From the NCBI GenBank assembly GCA_900547615.1, contig URHH01000085.1, positions 1 through 10,835 on the forward strand: a DNA stretch of 10,835 nucleotides, written 5' to 3'. Every line of letters begins with the position of its first letter. Position 1 is the first letter of the stretch. The notes beneath the pieces are model-generated. The model did no database searches. It saw nothing but the letters and a program-made list of their open reading frames with translations, and was not told the origin of the DNA. Origin of the DNA: an uncultured Blautia sp. (lineage in GTDB: Bacteria; Bacillota; Clostridia; Lachnospirales; Lachnospiraceae). The position numbers and the translations under genes were made by a program. Positions 1 through 7,374 of this stretch are shown piece by piece.

Positions 1-1182
1 GTGGAGGATTTCTGGAAAAACGGCGTGCTTGACCCGGATTCCAACGTACAGTTCGGAGAGGGCGGCGCCGGGACTTTTTCAGACGGAAAATTAAACACTC
101 TTGTGAAAGACACCTTCGGAAGAAATCAGGAGGTTTTAAAACGATTCGTGGAAGCCGGCGCTCCGGAAGAAATTTTATATCAGCAAAAGCCGCATCTTGG
201 AACGGACGTACTTGTTCCTCTCGTACAGACGCTTCGCCATCAGATCGAGGAGATGGGCGGAAGCTTTCGGTTCCGCACGCAGGTGACAGACCTGATCTTT
301 GAAAATGACAGACTTTCCTTCGTGGAAGTAAACCATGAAGAAAAAATTCCGGCAGACGTATGTGTGCTTGCTGTGGGTCACAGCGCGAGAGATACCTTTT
401 CCATGCTGGCAAAGCGGGGACTTCCTATGGAAGCAAAATCATTTGCAGTAGGCGTTCGTGTGGAACATCTTCAGTCGGAAATGAATCTTGCCTTGTACGG
501 AGAAGAGGAAAATGAAATTCTCGGTGCGGCAAGTTATAAAGTAACACACACCTGCGGGAACGAAAGAGGCGTTTATTCCTTCTGTATGTGTCCGGGCGGA
601 TATGTCGTCAATGCTTCTTCCGAGGAAGAAATGATGGCAGTAAACGGAATGAGTTATCAGGACCGTGGCAGCAAAAATGCAAACAGCGCGCTTATTGTTA
701 CTGTAAATCCTTCCGATTTTCCGGAGGAAGGTCCTCTCGGGGGGATTGCCTTTCAGAGAAATCTTGAAAGAGCGGCGTGGAAGCTGGGAAATGGGAAAAT
801 TCCGGTGCAGCTCTATAAGGATTTCCGGGAAAATGTTCCAAGTACGGAATTTGGAGAAATTATTCCCTGCATGAAGGGCGCGTATACACTTACAAATGTG
901 CGTTCCATTCTCCCGGAATATGTAGGTGATTCCATAGAGGAGGGAATGGAAGCCTTCGGAAAGAAGATCCCGGGATTTGACAGAGAGGACGCTCTTTTAA
1001 GCGGGGTGGAAAGCCGTACCTCCTCCCCTGTAAGGATTTTGAGAAACAGGGAGATGGAATCTGAAAAGCGGGGAATCTACCCATGCGGGGAAGGCGCCGG
1101 ATATGCGGGCGGCATTACCTCCGCAGCTATGGACGGAATTAAAACAGCCGAGGCGATTGCCCGGAAATACAGAAAATTCTAA
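1..1182 (+). CDS. FAD-dependent dehydrogenase of the COG2509 type, 5'-truncated by the window edge
   Basis: The reading frame is open from the first base and ends with TAA at 1180-1182, giving 393 visible residues. The first codon is GTG, but it is probably an internal Val: proteins of this family are usually over 500 residues, and the N-terminal Rossmann GxGxxG that binds FAD is absent here, so it should lie upstream. Visible family hallmarks are FGEGGAGTFSDGKLNT (residues 18-33), the CPGGYVVNAS segment (197-206), SGVESRTSSPVRI (334-346) and the C-terminal flavin-contacting CGEGAGYAGGITSAAMDGI (362-380). The protein is expected to be a soluble flavoprotein oxidoreductase; its substrate is not known to me for this family. 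It is separated from radC by a terminator and a promoter, so it is probably not part of the cell-shape operon. The family call is strong; the physiological role is unknown. Confidence 0.85.
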   Translation: MEDFWKNGVLDPDSNVQFGEGGAGTFSDGKLNTLVKDTFGRNQEVLKRFVEAGAPEEILYQQKPHLGTDVLVPLVQTLRHQIEEMGGSFRFRTQVTDLIFENDRLSFVEVNHEEKIPADVCVLAVGHSARDTFSMLAKRGLPMEAKSFAVGVRVEHLQSEMNLALYGEEENEILGAASYKVTHTCGNERGVYSFCMCPGGYVVNASSEEEMMAVNGMSYQDRGSKNANSALIVTVNPSDFPEEGPLGGIAFQRNLERAAWKLGNGKIPVQLYKDFRENVPSTEFGEIIPCMKGAYTLTNVRSILPEYVGDSIEEGMEAFGKKIPGFDREDALLSGVESRTSSPVRILRNREMESEKRGIYPCGEGAGYAGGITSAAMDGIKTAEAIARKYRKF

Positions 1183-1208
1183 GAGAGAGTATACATCTCT
1201 CTCTTTTT
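1181..1208 (+). terminator. Rho-independent terminator after the FAD-dependent dehydrogenase gene
   Basis: A perfect 9-base-pair stem (1181-1189 with 1197-1205, an AG repeat pairing with a CT repeat) closes a 7-base loop TATACAT (1190-1196) and runs into a T-run at 1204-1208. It starts inside the stop codon of the upstream gene. The stem is only about half G/C and the T-run is short, so termination may be incomplete and allow some read-through into radC. Confidence 0.6.
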
Positions 1209-1233
1209 GTGCTAGAATGTATACACTGGTGTA
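1189..1233. repeat. Inverted GTATACAT/ATGTATAC pair and start-site palindrome around the radC promoter
   Basis: GTATACAT at 1189-1196 is repeated inverted as ATGTATAC at 1217-1224; the two palindromic GTATAC cores are spaced 30 bases apart, about three helical turns, and bracket the promoter. Overlapping the second copy is TACAC-TG-GTGTA (1222-1233) at the predicted start site. These could be operator half-sites, or simply the terminator loop and promoter resembling each other by chance. No regulator can be named. Confidence 0.3.
1190..1218 (+). promoter_or_regulatory. Probable sigma-A promoter for radC and the downstream cell-shape operon
   Basis: The -10 element is TAGAAT (1213-1218), one base from TATAAT, and is preceded by TG one base upstream (1210-1211), forming an extended -10. 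Exactly 17 bases upstream lies TATACA (1190-1195), matching TTGACA at four of six positions. Transcription would start near 1225, leaving a leader of about 40 bases before the radC ATG. The -35 sits in the loop of the preceding terminator. No other convincing promoter was seen between here and 10667, so this may drive the whole run of genes. Confidence 0.6.
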
Positions 1234-1264
1234 AGATTGCTTTAGAGAGCGCAAAGGTAAGATT

Positions 1265-1972
1265 ATGCCGGAAAATATAAAAAAATTGCCAGAACAGCAG
1301 CGTCCCTATGAAAAATGTCTCCGCCAGGGAGAAGCTTCATTAAGCGACAGTGAACTTCTCGCCGTTATTTTGCGCAGCGGGACAAAAGGAGTCAGTTCTG
1401 TAACCCTTGCAAATCAGATCCTTGCAGTGACAGAAACCACTTCTTATCCGGGACTTCTTGGACTTCTTCATCTTTCCCTTCCGGATCTTATGAAAATAAA
1501 CGGAATCGGAAAGGTAAAGGCAATACAGTTAAAATGTATCGGAGAACTGTCCAAGAGAATGGCAAGTGCAGCCGCAAGACCGGGGCTTTCGTTTCAGAAT
1601 CCTTCCACCATTGCCCGGTATTATATGGAACGGCTGCGTCATGAAGAGCAGGAGCTTTTATACTGTATGATGCTGGATAATAAGAATCATCTGCTGGCGG
1701 AAACCCTTTTAAGCAGAGGGACGGCAAATGCCACTCTGATCACGCCAAGAGAAGTATTTCTTCAGGCGCTTCGTCATCACGCGTTAAGTCTTATACTGGT
1801 TCATAACCACCCCAGCGGAGACCCTTCTCCAAGCGGGTGTGACGTGGAAGTGACAAAGAGGATTCTGCAGGCAGGAGAAATCGTTGGCATTCATCTTCTG
1901 GATCATATTATTATCGGGGACAGAAGATATTTCAGCTTTCGAGAGGAGGAGCTTCTTAAGGAATATGAATAA
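1265..1972 (+). CDS. radC: RadC family JAB/MPN-domain protein (UPF0758)
   Basis: This 235-residue protein has the normal length of bacterial RadC. The ATG at 1265 is preceded by AAAGG (1253-1257) at 7 bases. The N-terminal half includes the conserved start of the family (SLSDSELLAVILRSGT, 25-40) and a helix-hairpin-helix at KINGIGKVKAIQL (77-89), which suggests DNA contact. The C-terminal half is a JAB1/MPN metal-binding fold with HNHPSGDPSPSGCD at 180-193; H180, H182 and D193 are the expected metal ligands of the JAMM-like motif. RadC was named for DNA repair, but that role is disputed in the literature and its biochemical activity is unsettled. Only 14 bases separate it from the mreB-like gene, so the two are probably co-transcribed; radC preceding mreB is a recurring arrangement in bacteria. 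No SOS (LexA) box is visible upstream. Confidence 0.95.
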   Translation: MPENIKKLPEQQRPYEKCLRQGEASLSDSELLAVILRSGTKGVSSVTLANQILAVTETTSYPGLLGLLHLSLPDLMKINGIGKVKAIQLKCIGELSKRMASAAARPGLSFQNPSTIARYYMERLRHEEQELLYCMMLDNKNHLLAETLLSRGTANATLITPREVFLQALRHHALSLILVHNHPSGDPSPSGCDVEVTKRILQAGEIVGIHLLDHIIIGDRRYFSFREEELLKEYE

Positions 1973-1986
1973 CGAAAGGGCAGAGT

Positions 1987-3000
1987 ATGCTGTTTGAAAG
2001 AACTTATGGAGTAGATTTGGGAAACAGTTCCGTAAAGGTCTATTCCTTTTTAAAAAACAAAAGCTATATTGAAAAAAATATGATCGCCTCAAGAGGAAGG
2101 AATATTATAGCAGTAGGAAACGAGGCTTATGAAATGTTTGAAAAAGAGCCCTCTGATGTTTCCGTATCTTCGCCCATGTCATTTGGAATGATCGCAAATC
2201 TGGAACTGCAGGAAATTGTCCTTTATACTATGCTGAAAAAAATCAACCATATGCGTGGAATTGGTTCTGTGATGTATTTTTCCGTACCTCTTGATATGAC
2301 GCCTGTTGAAAAACGCGCCTACTATCATCTTGTAAACGGACACTGGCTTCGGAAAAACAAGGTATATATGGTGGAATCTCCCATTGCAGATGCCATTGCA
2401 ATGGGAGTGAATCTGGAAGAAAATGTAGGAAGCATGGTTGTAAATATCGGCGCCCAGAGTACAGAATTTTCCATTATCACAGACGGTAAAATTATCATCA
2501 GCCGAAAACTTCCAATCGGAGGAAGACAGATGAACGAAGCGATCTGCAGCGAGGTCAGGAAGCGCTACCATCTTCAGATCGGAACAAGGACGGGAAAGCG
2601 CCTTAAGCTGGTTATGGGCAGATTAAGCGACCAGAAAAAAGAAGCGAGGAAGGTTGTGGGAATCGACAGTATTTCCGGTCTTCCAAGGGAAGAAGTGATT
2701 TCCTCCTACGTAGTAAATGCAGGAATCATGAACTGTATAAACGAGATTGCTTCCGAGATGAAAACTTTTCTGGAAAGGATTCCTCCCCAGATCTTTTACC
2801 ATATTGCAAAAGAGGGAATTTATCTTACAGGAGGAAGTACGCGTCTTCCTTACATAGACAAGTATCTTGCCAGTTATACAGGCTTTACTTTTAACCTTTC
2901 CAACCTTTATGAGACATGTTCTGTAAGCGGTCTGGAAAAAATCATCAAAGAAAAAGACCTGCGGAAATGGGCGCAGCCTGTTACGCAGAGAAAATTATAG
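1987..3000 (+). CDS. mreB: Divergent MreB-family actin-like protein with substituted catalytic residues
   Basis: The 337-residue length matches MreB (about 330-345). GAAAGGG (1974-1980) lies 6 bases before the ATG. The actin fold is recognisable: phosphate-1 loop YGVDLGNSSVKVY (7-19, D10 retained), phosphate-2 region VVNIGAQSTEFSII (151-164), the MreB-specific SGLP (230-233) and adenosine loop LTGGSTRLPYI (280-290). Two residues that normally support ATP hydrolysis are changed: the usual EEP reads E130-S131-P132, and the usual DIGGGTTD reads NIGAQSTE at 153-160. The protein may therefore bind nucleotide without hydrolysing it efficiently. The loop that normally carries bulky hydrophobic membrane-inserting residues reads NHMRGIGS here (87-94). 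Role: cytoplasmic scaffold for the elongation complex, in the canonical position before mreC. It could be a lineage-specific MreB paralogue, with a standard copy elsewhere in the genome. Confidence 0.85.
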   Translation: MLFERTYGVDLGNSSVKVYSFLKNKSYIEKNMIASRGRNIIAVGNEAYEMFEKEPSDVSVSSPMSFGMIANLELQEIVLYTMLKKINHMRGIGSVMYFSVPLDMTPVEKRAYYHLVNGHWLRKNKVYMVESPIADAIAMGVNLEENVGSMVVNIGAQSTEFSIITDGKIIISRKLPIGGRQMNEAICSEVRKRYHLQIGTRTGKRLKLVMGRLSDQKKEARKVVGIDSISGLPREEVISSYVVNAGIMNCINEIASEMKTFLERIPPQIFYHIAKEGIYLTGGSTRLPYIDKYLASYTGFTFNLSNLYETCSVSGLEKIIKEKDLRKWAQPVTQRKL

Positions 3001-3022
3001 AAATTTTTTAGGGGTATGATAA

Positions 3023-3919
3023 ATGAAAAACCTGAAAAAGAAAATCCATTTCCATATCAATTTAAAAAGCAAGCATCTTCTTGGAATTATGACGCTTTTC
3101 TGCGGAAGCTGTATTGTGGGAACCTTTGCATCAGGCGTGACGACAGCTCCTCTTCAGGAAGCGGCAGGTCTGATCATCGTGCCTTTTGAAAAAAGCATTG
3201 CCAACATCAGCAACTATCTGGAAGATGTAAGGGGAAATTTTCGGGAAAAAGAAGAACTTGTGGCAGAAAATCAGGAGCTTCGCGCACAGATTGACAGACT
3301 GACAACAGAGAATAACAAGCTGATCCAGGATCAGGGCGAGCTGAAGCGTCTTCAGGAACTGTATGAGCTTGATCAGGAATACAGCGATTATCCAAAGGTA
3401 GCTGCAAAGATCATTTCCAAAGATCCCGGAAACTGGTACGATACCTTTATGATCGACAAGGGCAGCAACGACGGGATCAAAATTGACAACAATGTAATTG
3501 CCGGAAAAGGTCTTGTGGGCATCGTGACAGAAGTCGGTCCTTCCTGGGCAACCGTCCGTTCTATCATAGACGACAGCAGCAACGTGAGCGCCATGACAGT
3601 GAGCACCTCCGACAACTGTGTGATCCAGGGAGATCTGGAGCTGATCGACGAGGGAAAACTCCGGTTTGAGCAGCTTTATGACCAGGAAAATAAGGTAACA
3701 GTAGGAGAGCGCATTGTTACCTCCAATATCAGCGATAAATACGTAGAGGGGATTTTTATCGGATATGTAAGCGATATTGTCCAGGATGCCAATAACCTGA
3801 CAAAAACAGGAACCATTGTCACACCTGTTGATTTCCGTCATCTGAAAGAGGTGTTTGTGATCACGGCAAATAAACAGGACATGATAAAGGAGGGAGAAAA
3901 AAAGGCAGATGAAAAGTAA
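3023..3919 (+). CDS. mreC: Rod shape-determining protein MreC
   Basis: The 298-residue protein has the standard MreC layout: a short basic cytoplasmic tail (1-18), one membrane helix (about 19-38), an extracellular coiled coil (about 70-116, rich in E, L, Q and R) and a C-terminal beta-rich domain. Family motifs are visible at DKGSNDGIKIDNNV (145-158) and GLVGIVTEVG (163-172). The ATG at 3023 has AGGGG (3010-3014) at 8 bases; an ATG at 3016 is out of frame. MreC links MreB to PBP2 and RodA outside the membrane and is thought to activate PBP2. The last 11 bases overlap mreD, so translation is probably coupled. The charged C-terminal tail (KEGEKKADEK) looks disordered. The call is strong, both from the sequence and from its neighbours. 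Confidence 0.95.
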   Translation: MKNLKKKIHFHINLKSKHLLGIMTLFCGSCIVGTFASGVTTAPLQEAAGLIIVPFEKSIANISNYLEDVRGNFREKEELVAENQELRAQIDRLTTENNKLIQDQGELKRLQELYELDQEYSDYPKVAAKIISKDPGNWYDTFMIDKGSNDGIKIDNNVIAGKGLVGIVTEVGPSWATVRSIIDDSSNVSAMTVSTSDNCVIQGDLELIDEGKLRFEQLYDQENKVTVGERIVTSNISDKYVEGIFIGYVSDIVQDANNLTKTGTIVTPVDFRHLKEVFVITANKQDMIKEGEKKADEK

Positions 3920-4436
3920 AATCGTACTTTTTTTGACTATTGTTTTTACCTTCCTTCTTCAATGTACCGTTGTGGATTTTATTTCTATCGGCTCCATCAC
4001 GCCGAATCTGATCCTGATCCTGTGCGTGTCAATGGGGCTTATGAGAGGGCGGAAAAGCGGCTTGTGGGTTGGCTTTTTTTCCGGGCTTCTCATAGATATG
4101 TTTTACGGTTCTGTCTTTGGCTTTTATGCCCTTATTTATATGTATGTGGGATTTATAAGCGGGTATGCGCACAGCATTTACTACGACAATGATATAAAAA
4201 TCCCCATGATCCTTGCAGCAGGCGGCGACCTTCTTTATAATCTGGCGGTGTATGGTCTTCAGTTTCTTTTAAGAGGGCGTCTCGGACTGGAAACATATAT
4301 TTACCGGATCATCATACCAGAGGTTTTTTACACTGTATTTCTTACCTTCTTTGTGTACAGAGCCTTTTACTACATTAACCACCACTTCATGAGTGTTACA
4401 AAGAAAGAAAGTGAGTCAATTTGGGTATTAAAATAA
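3909..4436 (+). CDS. mreD: Rod shape-determining membrane protein MreD
   Basis: The 175-residue protein is almost entirely hydrophobic, with roughly five to six membrane helices (starting around residues 4, 32, 52, 69, 99 and 133), as expected for MreD. The family-typical segment GFFSGLLIDMFYGS (55-68), followed by a second glycine-rich helix, is present. Its ATG lies inside mreC (11-base overlap), with AAGGAGGGAG at 3888-3897 acting as a strong but somewhat distant ribosome binding site. MreD is an integral membrane partner of MreC that tunes PBP2 activation in the elongation complex. Sequence conservation is low in this family, so placement between mreC and mrdA is a large part of the evidence. 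Its 3' end overlaps the start of mrdA by 16 bases, which suggests a second coupled junction. Confidence 0.93.
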   Translation: MKSKIVLFLTIVFTFLLQCTVVDFISIGSITPNLILILCVSMGLMRGRKSGLWVGFFSGLLIDMFYGSVFGFYALIYMYVGFISGYAHSIYYDNDIKIPMILAAGGDLLYNLAVYGLQFLLRGRLGLETYIYRIIIPEVFYTVFLTFFVYRAFYYINHHFMSVTKKESESIWVLK

Positions 4437-7318
4437 AAAAAATCATAAAAAAAATATGCTTGAAAAGAACGACTGTCCTTCTTCTTGTGTTTGGCTCCAT
4501 GTCTTTTGTCCTTTTAAGGCAGCTTTTTGACCTCCAGATTATCCAGGGAGAAGATTATAAAAGTGAATTCCAGACAAGAACAACGAAAAAGCGTGTGATC
4601 AAAAGCACAAGAGGAAAAATTTTTGACAGGAATGGAAAAGAGCTTGCAAAAAATATTCTCTCTTATTCGGTTACGTTCGAGGACAATGGAAGCTACGAGA
4701 CAACAAGGGAAAAAAATCTTACATTAAACGGAGTCGCTTATCGCGTACTCCAGATTTTAAAAGAAAACGGAGATTCTCTTTCCAATACCTTCCATATAAT
4801 TCTTGATGAAAACGGAAATTATGTCTTTGATGTGGAGGAGGGCTTTACCTTAAACCGTTTCCGTGCGGATATTTACGGACACCCCCTCATCGACGATCTG
4901 GAAAAAGAAGAAAAGAACGCGACAGCGGAGGAGATGGTAGCTTATCTGAGCGGAGAGAAAGGCTTCTCTATTATACTGGAAGGCGAAAATGCTTACACTG
5001 AGGAGGAGCTTACTTCTCACGGACTTCCAAAAAATCTTTCCAAACAGGAGATTCTTGAAATTGCCATTATCCGCTACCAGTTAAATACAAACAGCTTTAA
5101 AAAATATATGCCGGTTACCATCGCCACAAATGTCAGCGAGGAATCGGTAGCTGCCATTATGGAAAATCAGAGCCTTCTTCAGGGAATTGATGTTGTGGAG
5201 GATTCTGTGCGACAGTATGTGGACGATGAGAGCATGGCGCCGATCCTCGGCTACACAGGAAAAGCCTCTTCTGAGGAGCTGGAAAAGCTTCGTGAGGAAA
5301 ACCCGGATTATTCCAATGACGCCATTATCGGAAAAGCAGGTATTGAGCAGTATATGGAAACAACACTCCAGGGAACGGACGGTGAGGAAACCGTTTACGT
5401 AGATAACCTTGGAAAGGTTTTAAAAATTGAGGAAAATACCCGTATAGAGCCGGTTTCCGGTCAGGACGTGCAGCTTACTATTGATGCGGAATGGCAGAGA
5501 GGCATTTATCAGATTTTAAAACAGAGAGTAGCGGGAATCCTTCTCTCCAAAATTGAGGCGGTAAAAACCTTCGATTATGAAGGCGTGGCAAATGCCAGCC
5601 ACATCATCGTTCCGATTTACGACGTATACAACGCTCTTGTGTCGAACAGTGTCATTGATATAGAAAAATTTGACGATGAGGGCGCTTCTGAAACAGAAAA
5701 AAATTTATATGCCAAATTTCAACAAAAGCAGCAACAGGTTTTTGATACAATAAAGAACAGGCTCACAGGAGAAAATCCTCCCGCATATAAAGATGAAGAC
5801 GGACAGATGCAGGAATATCTTACATATATCTGTAACACCCTTCTTCGCGATACCTTAAATGTAATTTCAAAAGATGCTGTCGATACTTCTGATGAAATAT
5901 ATAAGGCATGGACAAAGGACGAGAGTATAAGCCTGAAAGAATATCTGACATATGCAGCCAGCCAGAACTGGATTGATATTTCAAAAATTTCTCCCAAAGG
6001 AGAGTATCTGGATTCTTCCGAGGTTTACCAGTCTCTTACCGATTATATTATAGACTATTTAAAAACAGACCTGGAATTTTCAAAGCTTCTTTATAAGTAT
6101 ATGCTTCATGAGGATACCATTTCCGGACAGGAGCTGTGTCTTGTTCTCTATGACCAGGGCGTACTTTCAAAAGAAGATGACGCCTATGAAGGTCTTGCTT
6201 CCGGCGCTACAAGCGCTTATGATTTTATGATAAATAAAATATGGAAACTGGAAATTGAACCGGCTCAGCTTGCGCTTATGCCATGTTCTGCCTCTGCGGT
6301 GATCACAGATGTAAATACAGGCGAGGTACTTGCCTGTGTATCTTATCCGGGATATGACAATAACCGTCTTGCCAATAATATGGATACCGAATATTACACC
6401 AGTCTCTCTCTTGACCAGTCCAGTCCGTTTTTTAATAAGGCAACACAGCAGGCGACAGCTCCAGGTTCTACTTTAAAGCCTCTTTCTACCATTGCCGGTA
6501 TGATGGAGGGAGTTATTGATGACGGTACTTATATTGAGTGTACCGGAAAATTTGATCTTGTGGAGCCGCCCATTAACTGCTGGAACCTTTCCGGTCATGG
6601 AGCTCTTGATATTCGGACTGCCATTGAAGAGTCCTGTAATACGTATTTTAATATGGTAGGTTACATGCTGGGTCAGAAAGATGATGGGAAGTTTTCAGAA
6701 ACACAGAGTCTTGCAGCGCTTCAGAAATATGCTTCTCTTATCGGTCTTGACAAGAAAACAGGAATCGAACTTACAGAAGCAGAACCACATGTTTCTGACC
6801 AGTTTGCAGTACCTTCCTACATTGGACAGGGTACGCACCTTTATACAACAAGTGAGCTCGCAAGATATGCTTCCGTACTTGCAAATTCCGGTACGGTATA
6901 CGATCTGACGCTCCTTGACCAGGTAAAAGATTCAAAGGGAAACGTTATTCAGGAGTATGAGCCTCAGGTAGAAAATATCCTTGATGTTCCGCAGAATGTA
7001 TGGAACGATATTCACGACGGAATGTATCGTGTAGTACAGACACATGAACAGTTTAACGGGCTTGGCATAGATGTTGCCGGAAAAACCGGTACAGCGGAAA
7101 TTGACATCTATCACCCCAATCATGGTCTGTTTGTAGGTTACGCTCCGGCGTCTGAGCCGAAATATGCCATTGCAGTAAGAATCGCAAACGGATACTCTTC
7201 CGGTAATGCCTGTCTTGCTGCCAATGATATATTTAAATACATTTTTAAATTAGCAGATGAAGAAACCATTCTTACCGGTATTGCATCCAGCGATACAAGT
7301 AATACATCGAATGACTAA
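4421..7318 (+). CDS. mrdA: Class B penicillin-binding protein 2 (transpeptidase) with a large insertion
   Basis: This is the elongation-specific D,D-transpeptidase that cross-links new strands made by RodA. The start is TTG at 4421: an in-frame stop sits at 4412-4414 and the next ATG falls inside the membrane helix. Order: basic tail (1-17), membrane helix (about 18-35), dimerisation/pedestal domain beginning with TRGKIFDRNGKELA (63-76), GKAGIEQYMETTLQGTDG (304-321), linker LTIDAEWQ (352-359), then the transpeptidase domain. All three active-site motifs are intact: S683-T-L-K686, S738-C-N740 and K888-T-G-T891. At 965 residues it is about 250-350 longer than typical PBP2 (E. coli about 633, Bacillus about 700). 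The excess lies mainly between the linker and AVITDVNTGEVLACVSYP (626-643). The tail after 950 is Ser/Thr-rich. Neighbours mreD and rodA fit a PBP2 role. The reading frame through the insert is intact, so I see no frameshift. Confidence 0.95.
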   Translation: MGIKIKKIIKKICLKRTTVLLLVFGSMSFVLLRQLFDLQIIQGEDYKSEFQTRTTKKRVIKSTRGKIFDRNGKELAKNILSYSVTFEDNGSYETTREKNLTLNGVAYRVLQILKENGDSLSNTFHIILDENGNYVFDVEEGFTLNRFRADIYGHPLIDDLEKEEKNATAEEMVAYLSGEKGFSIILEGENAYTEEELTSHGLPKNLSKQEILEIAIIRYQLNTNSFKKYMPVTIATNVSEESVAAIMENQSLLQGIDVVEDSVRQYVDDESMAPILGYTGKASSEELEKLREENPDYSNDAIIGKAGIEQYMETTLQGTDGEETVYVDNLGKVLKIEENTRIEPVSGQDVQLTIDAEWQRGIYQILKQRVAGILLSKIEAVKTFDYEGVANASHIIVPIYDVYNALVSNSVIDIEKFDDEGASETEKNLYAKFQQKQQQVFDTIKNRLTGENPPAYKDEDGQMQEYLTYICNTLLRDTLNVISKDAVDTSDEIYKAWTKDESISLKEYLTYAASQNWIDISKISPKGEYLDSSEVYQSLTDYIIDYLKTDLEFSKLLYKYMLHEDTISGQELCLVLYDQGVLSKEDDAYEGLASGATSAYDFMINKIWKLEIEPAQLALMPCSASAVITDVNTGEVLACVSYPGYDNNRLANNMDTEYYTSLSLDQSSPFFNKATQQATAPGSTLKPLSTIAGMMEGVIDDGTYIECTGKFDLVEPPINCWNLSGHGALDIRTAIEESCNTYFNMVGYMLGQKDDGKFSETQSLAALQKYASLIGLDKKTGIELTEAEPHVSDQFAVPSYIGQGTHLYTTSELARYASVLANSGTVYDLTLLDQVKDSKGNVIQEYEPQVENILDVPQNVWNDIHDGMYRVVQTHEQFNGLGIDVAGKTGTAEIDIYHPNHGLFVGYAPASEPKYAIAVRIANGYSSGNACLAANDIFKYIFKLADEETILTGIASSDTSNTSND
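5513..6283 (+). other. Insertion segment of PBP2 between the linker and transpeptidase core (residues about 365-621)
   Basis: In ordinary class B PBPs the LTID..Q strand is followed within about 20-30 residues by the AVVxDxxTGxVLAxxSxPxxDxN strand. Here about 265 residues separate them. The extra segment is acidic and apparently mostly helical, with charged and Gln-rich stretches (for example KFQQKQQQVFDTIKN at 432-446) and several Tyr/Leu-rich amphipathic pieces (TDYIIDYLKTDLEF, 540-553). It has no membrane helix, no signal sequence and no motif I recognise. It lies on the extracytoplasmic side. Its boundaries are approximate because no alignment could be run. Confidence 0.65.
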
Positions 7319-7358
7319 GCTGCGTGAGAGAATACCAGAATTGTGGAACATATTTTTT

Positions 7359-7364
7359 AGGAGG
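7359..7364 (+). promoter_or_regulatory. Ribosome binding site that fixes the minD start
   Basis: AGGAGG lies 10 bases before the ATG at 7375. The frame stays open upstream to a GTG at 7324, but that start has no such site and would add 17 residues before the conserved MinD N-terminus. This is the longest gap inside the run of genes (7319-7374); I found no clear promoter or terminator in it. Confidence 0.85.
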
Positions 7365-7374
7365 AACACAGAAC

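Noticed and set aside
1..3. GTG at the first base as a true start of the dehydrogenase
   Set aside because: The FAD-binding Rossmann motif and roughly the first quarter of the family's usual length are missing, so this is most simply an internal Val codon cut by the window.
1183..1264. SOS (LexA) box before radC
   Set aside because: No GAAC-N4-GTTC-like sequence is present; the palindromes there are of a different type.
3131..3841. 236-residue open frame on the minus strand
   Set aside because: It lies wholly opposite mreC, has no ribosome binding site or family features, and its composition (Cys-, His- and Ile-rich) is that of an antisense shadow.
5513..6283. A mobile element or frameshift inside mrdA
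   Set aside because: The reading frame is continuous, there are no flanking direct repeats or transposase features, and the base and codon style resembles the rest of the gene.
7324..7374. Upstream GTG as the minD start
   Set aside because: It would add 17 residues before the canonical MinD N-terminus, and the strong AGGAGG at 7359-7364 serves the ATG at 7375.
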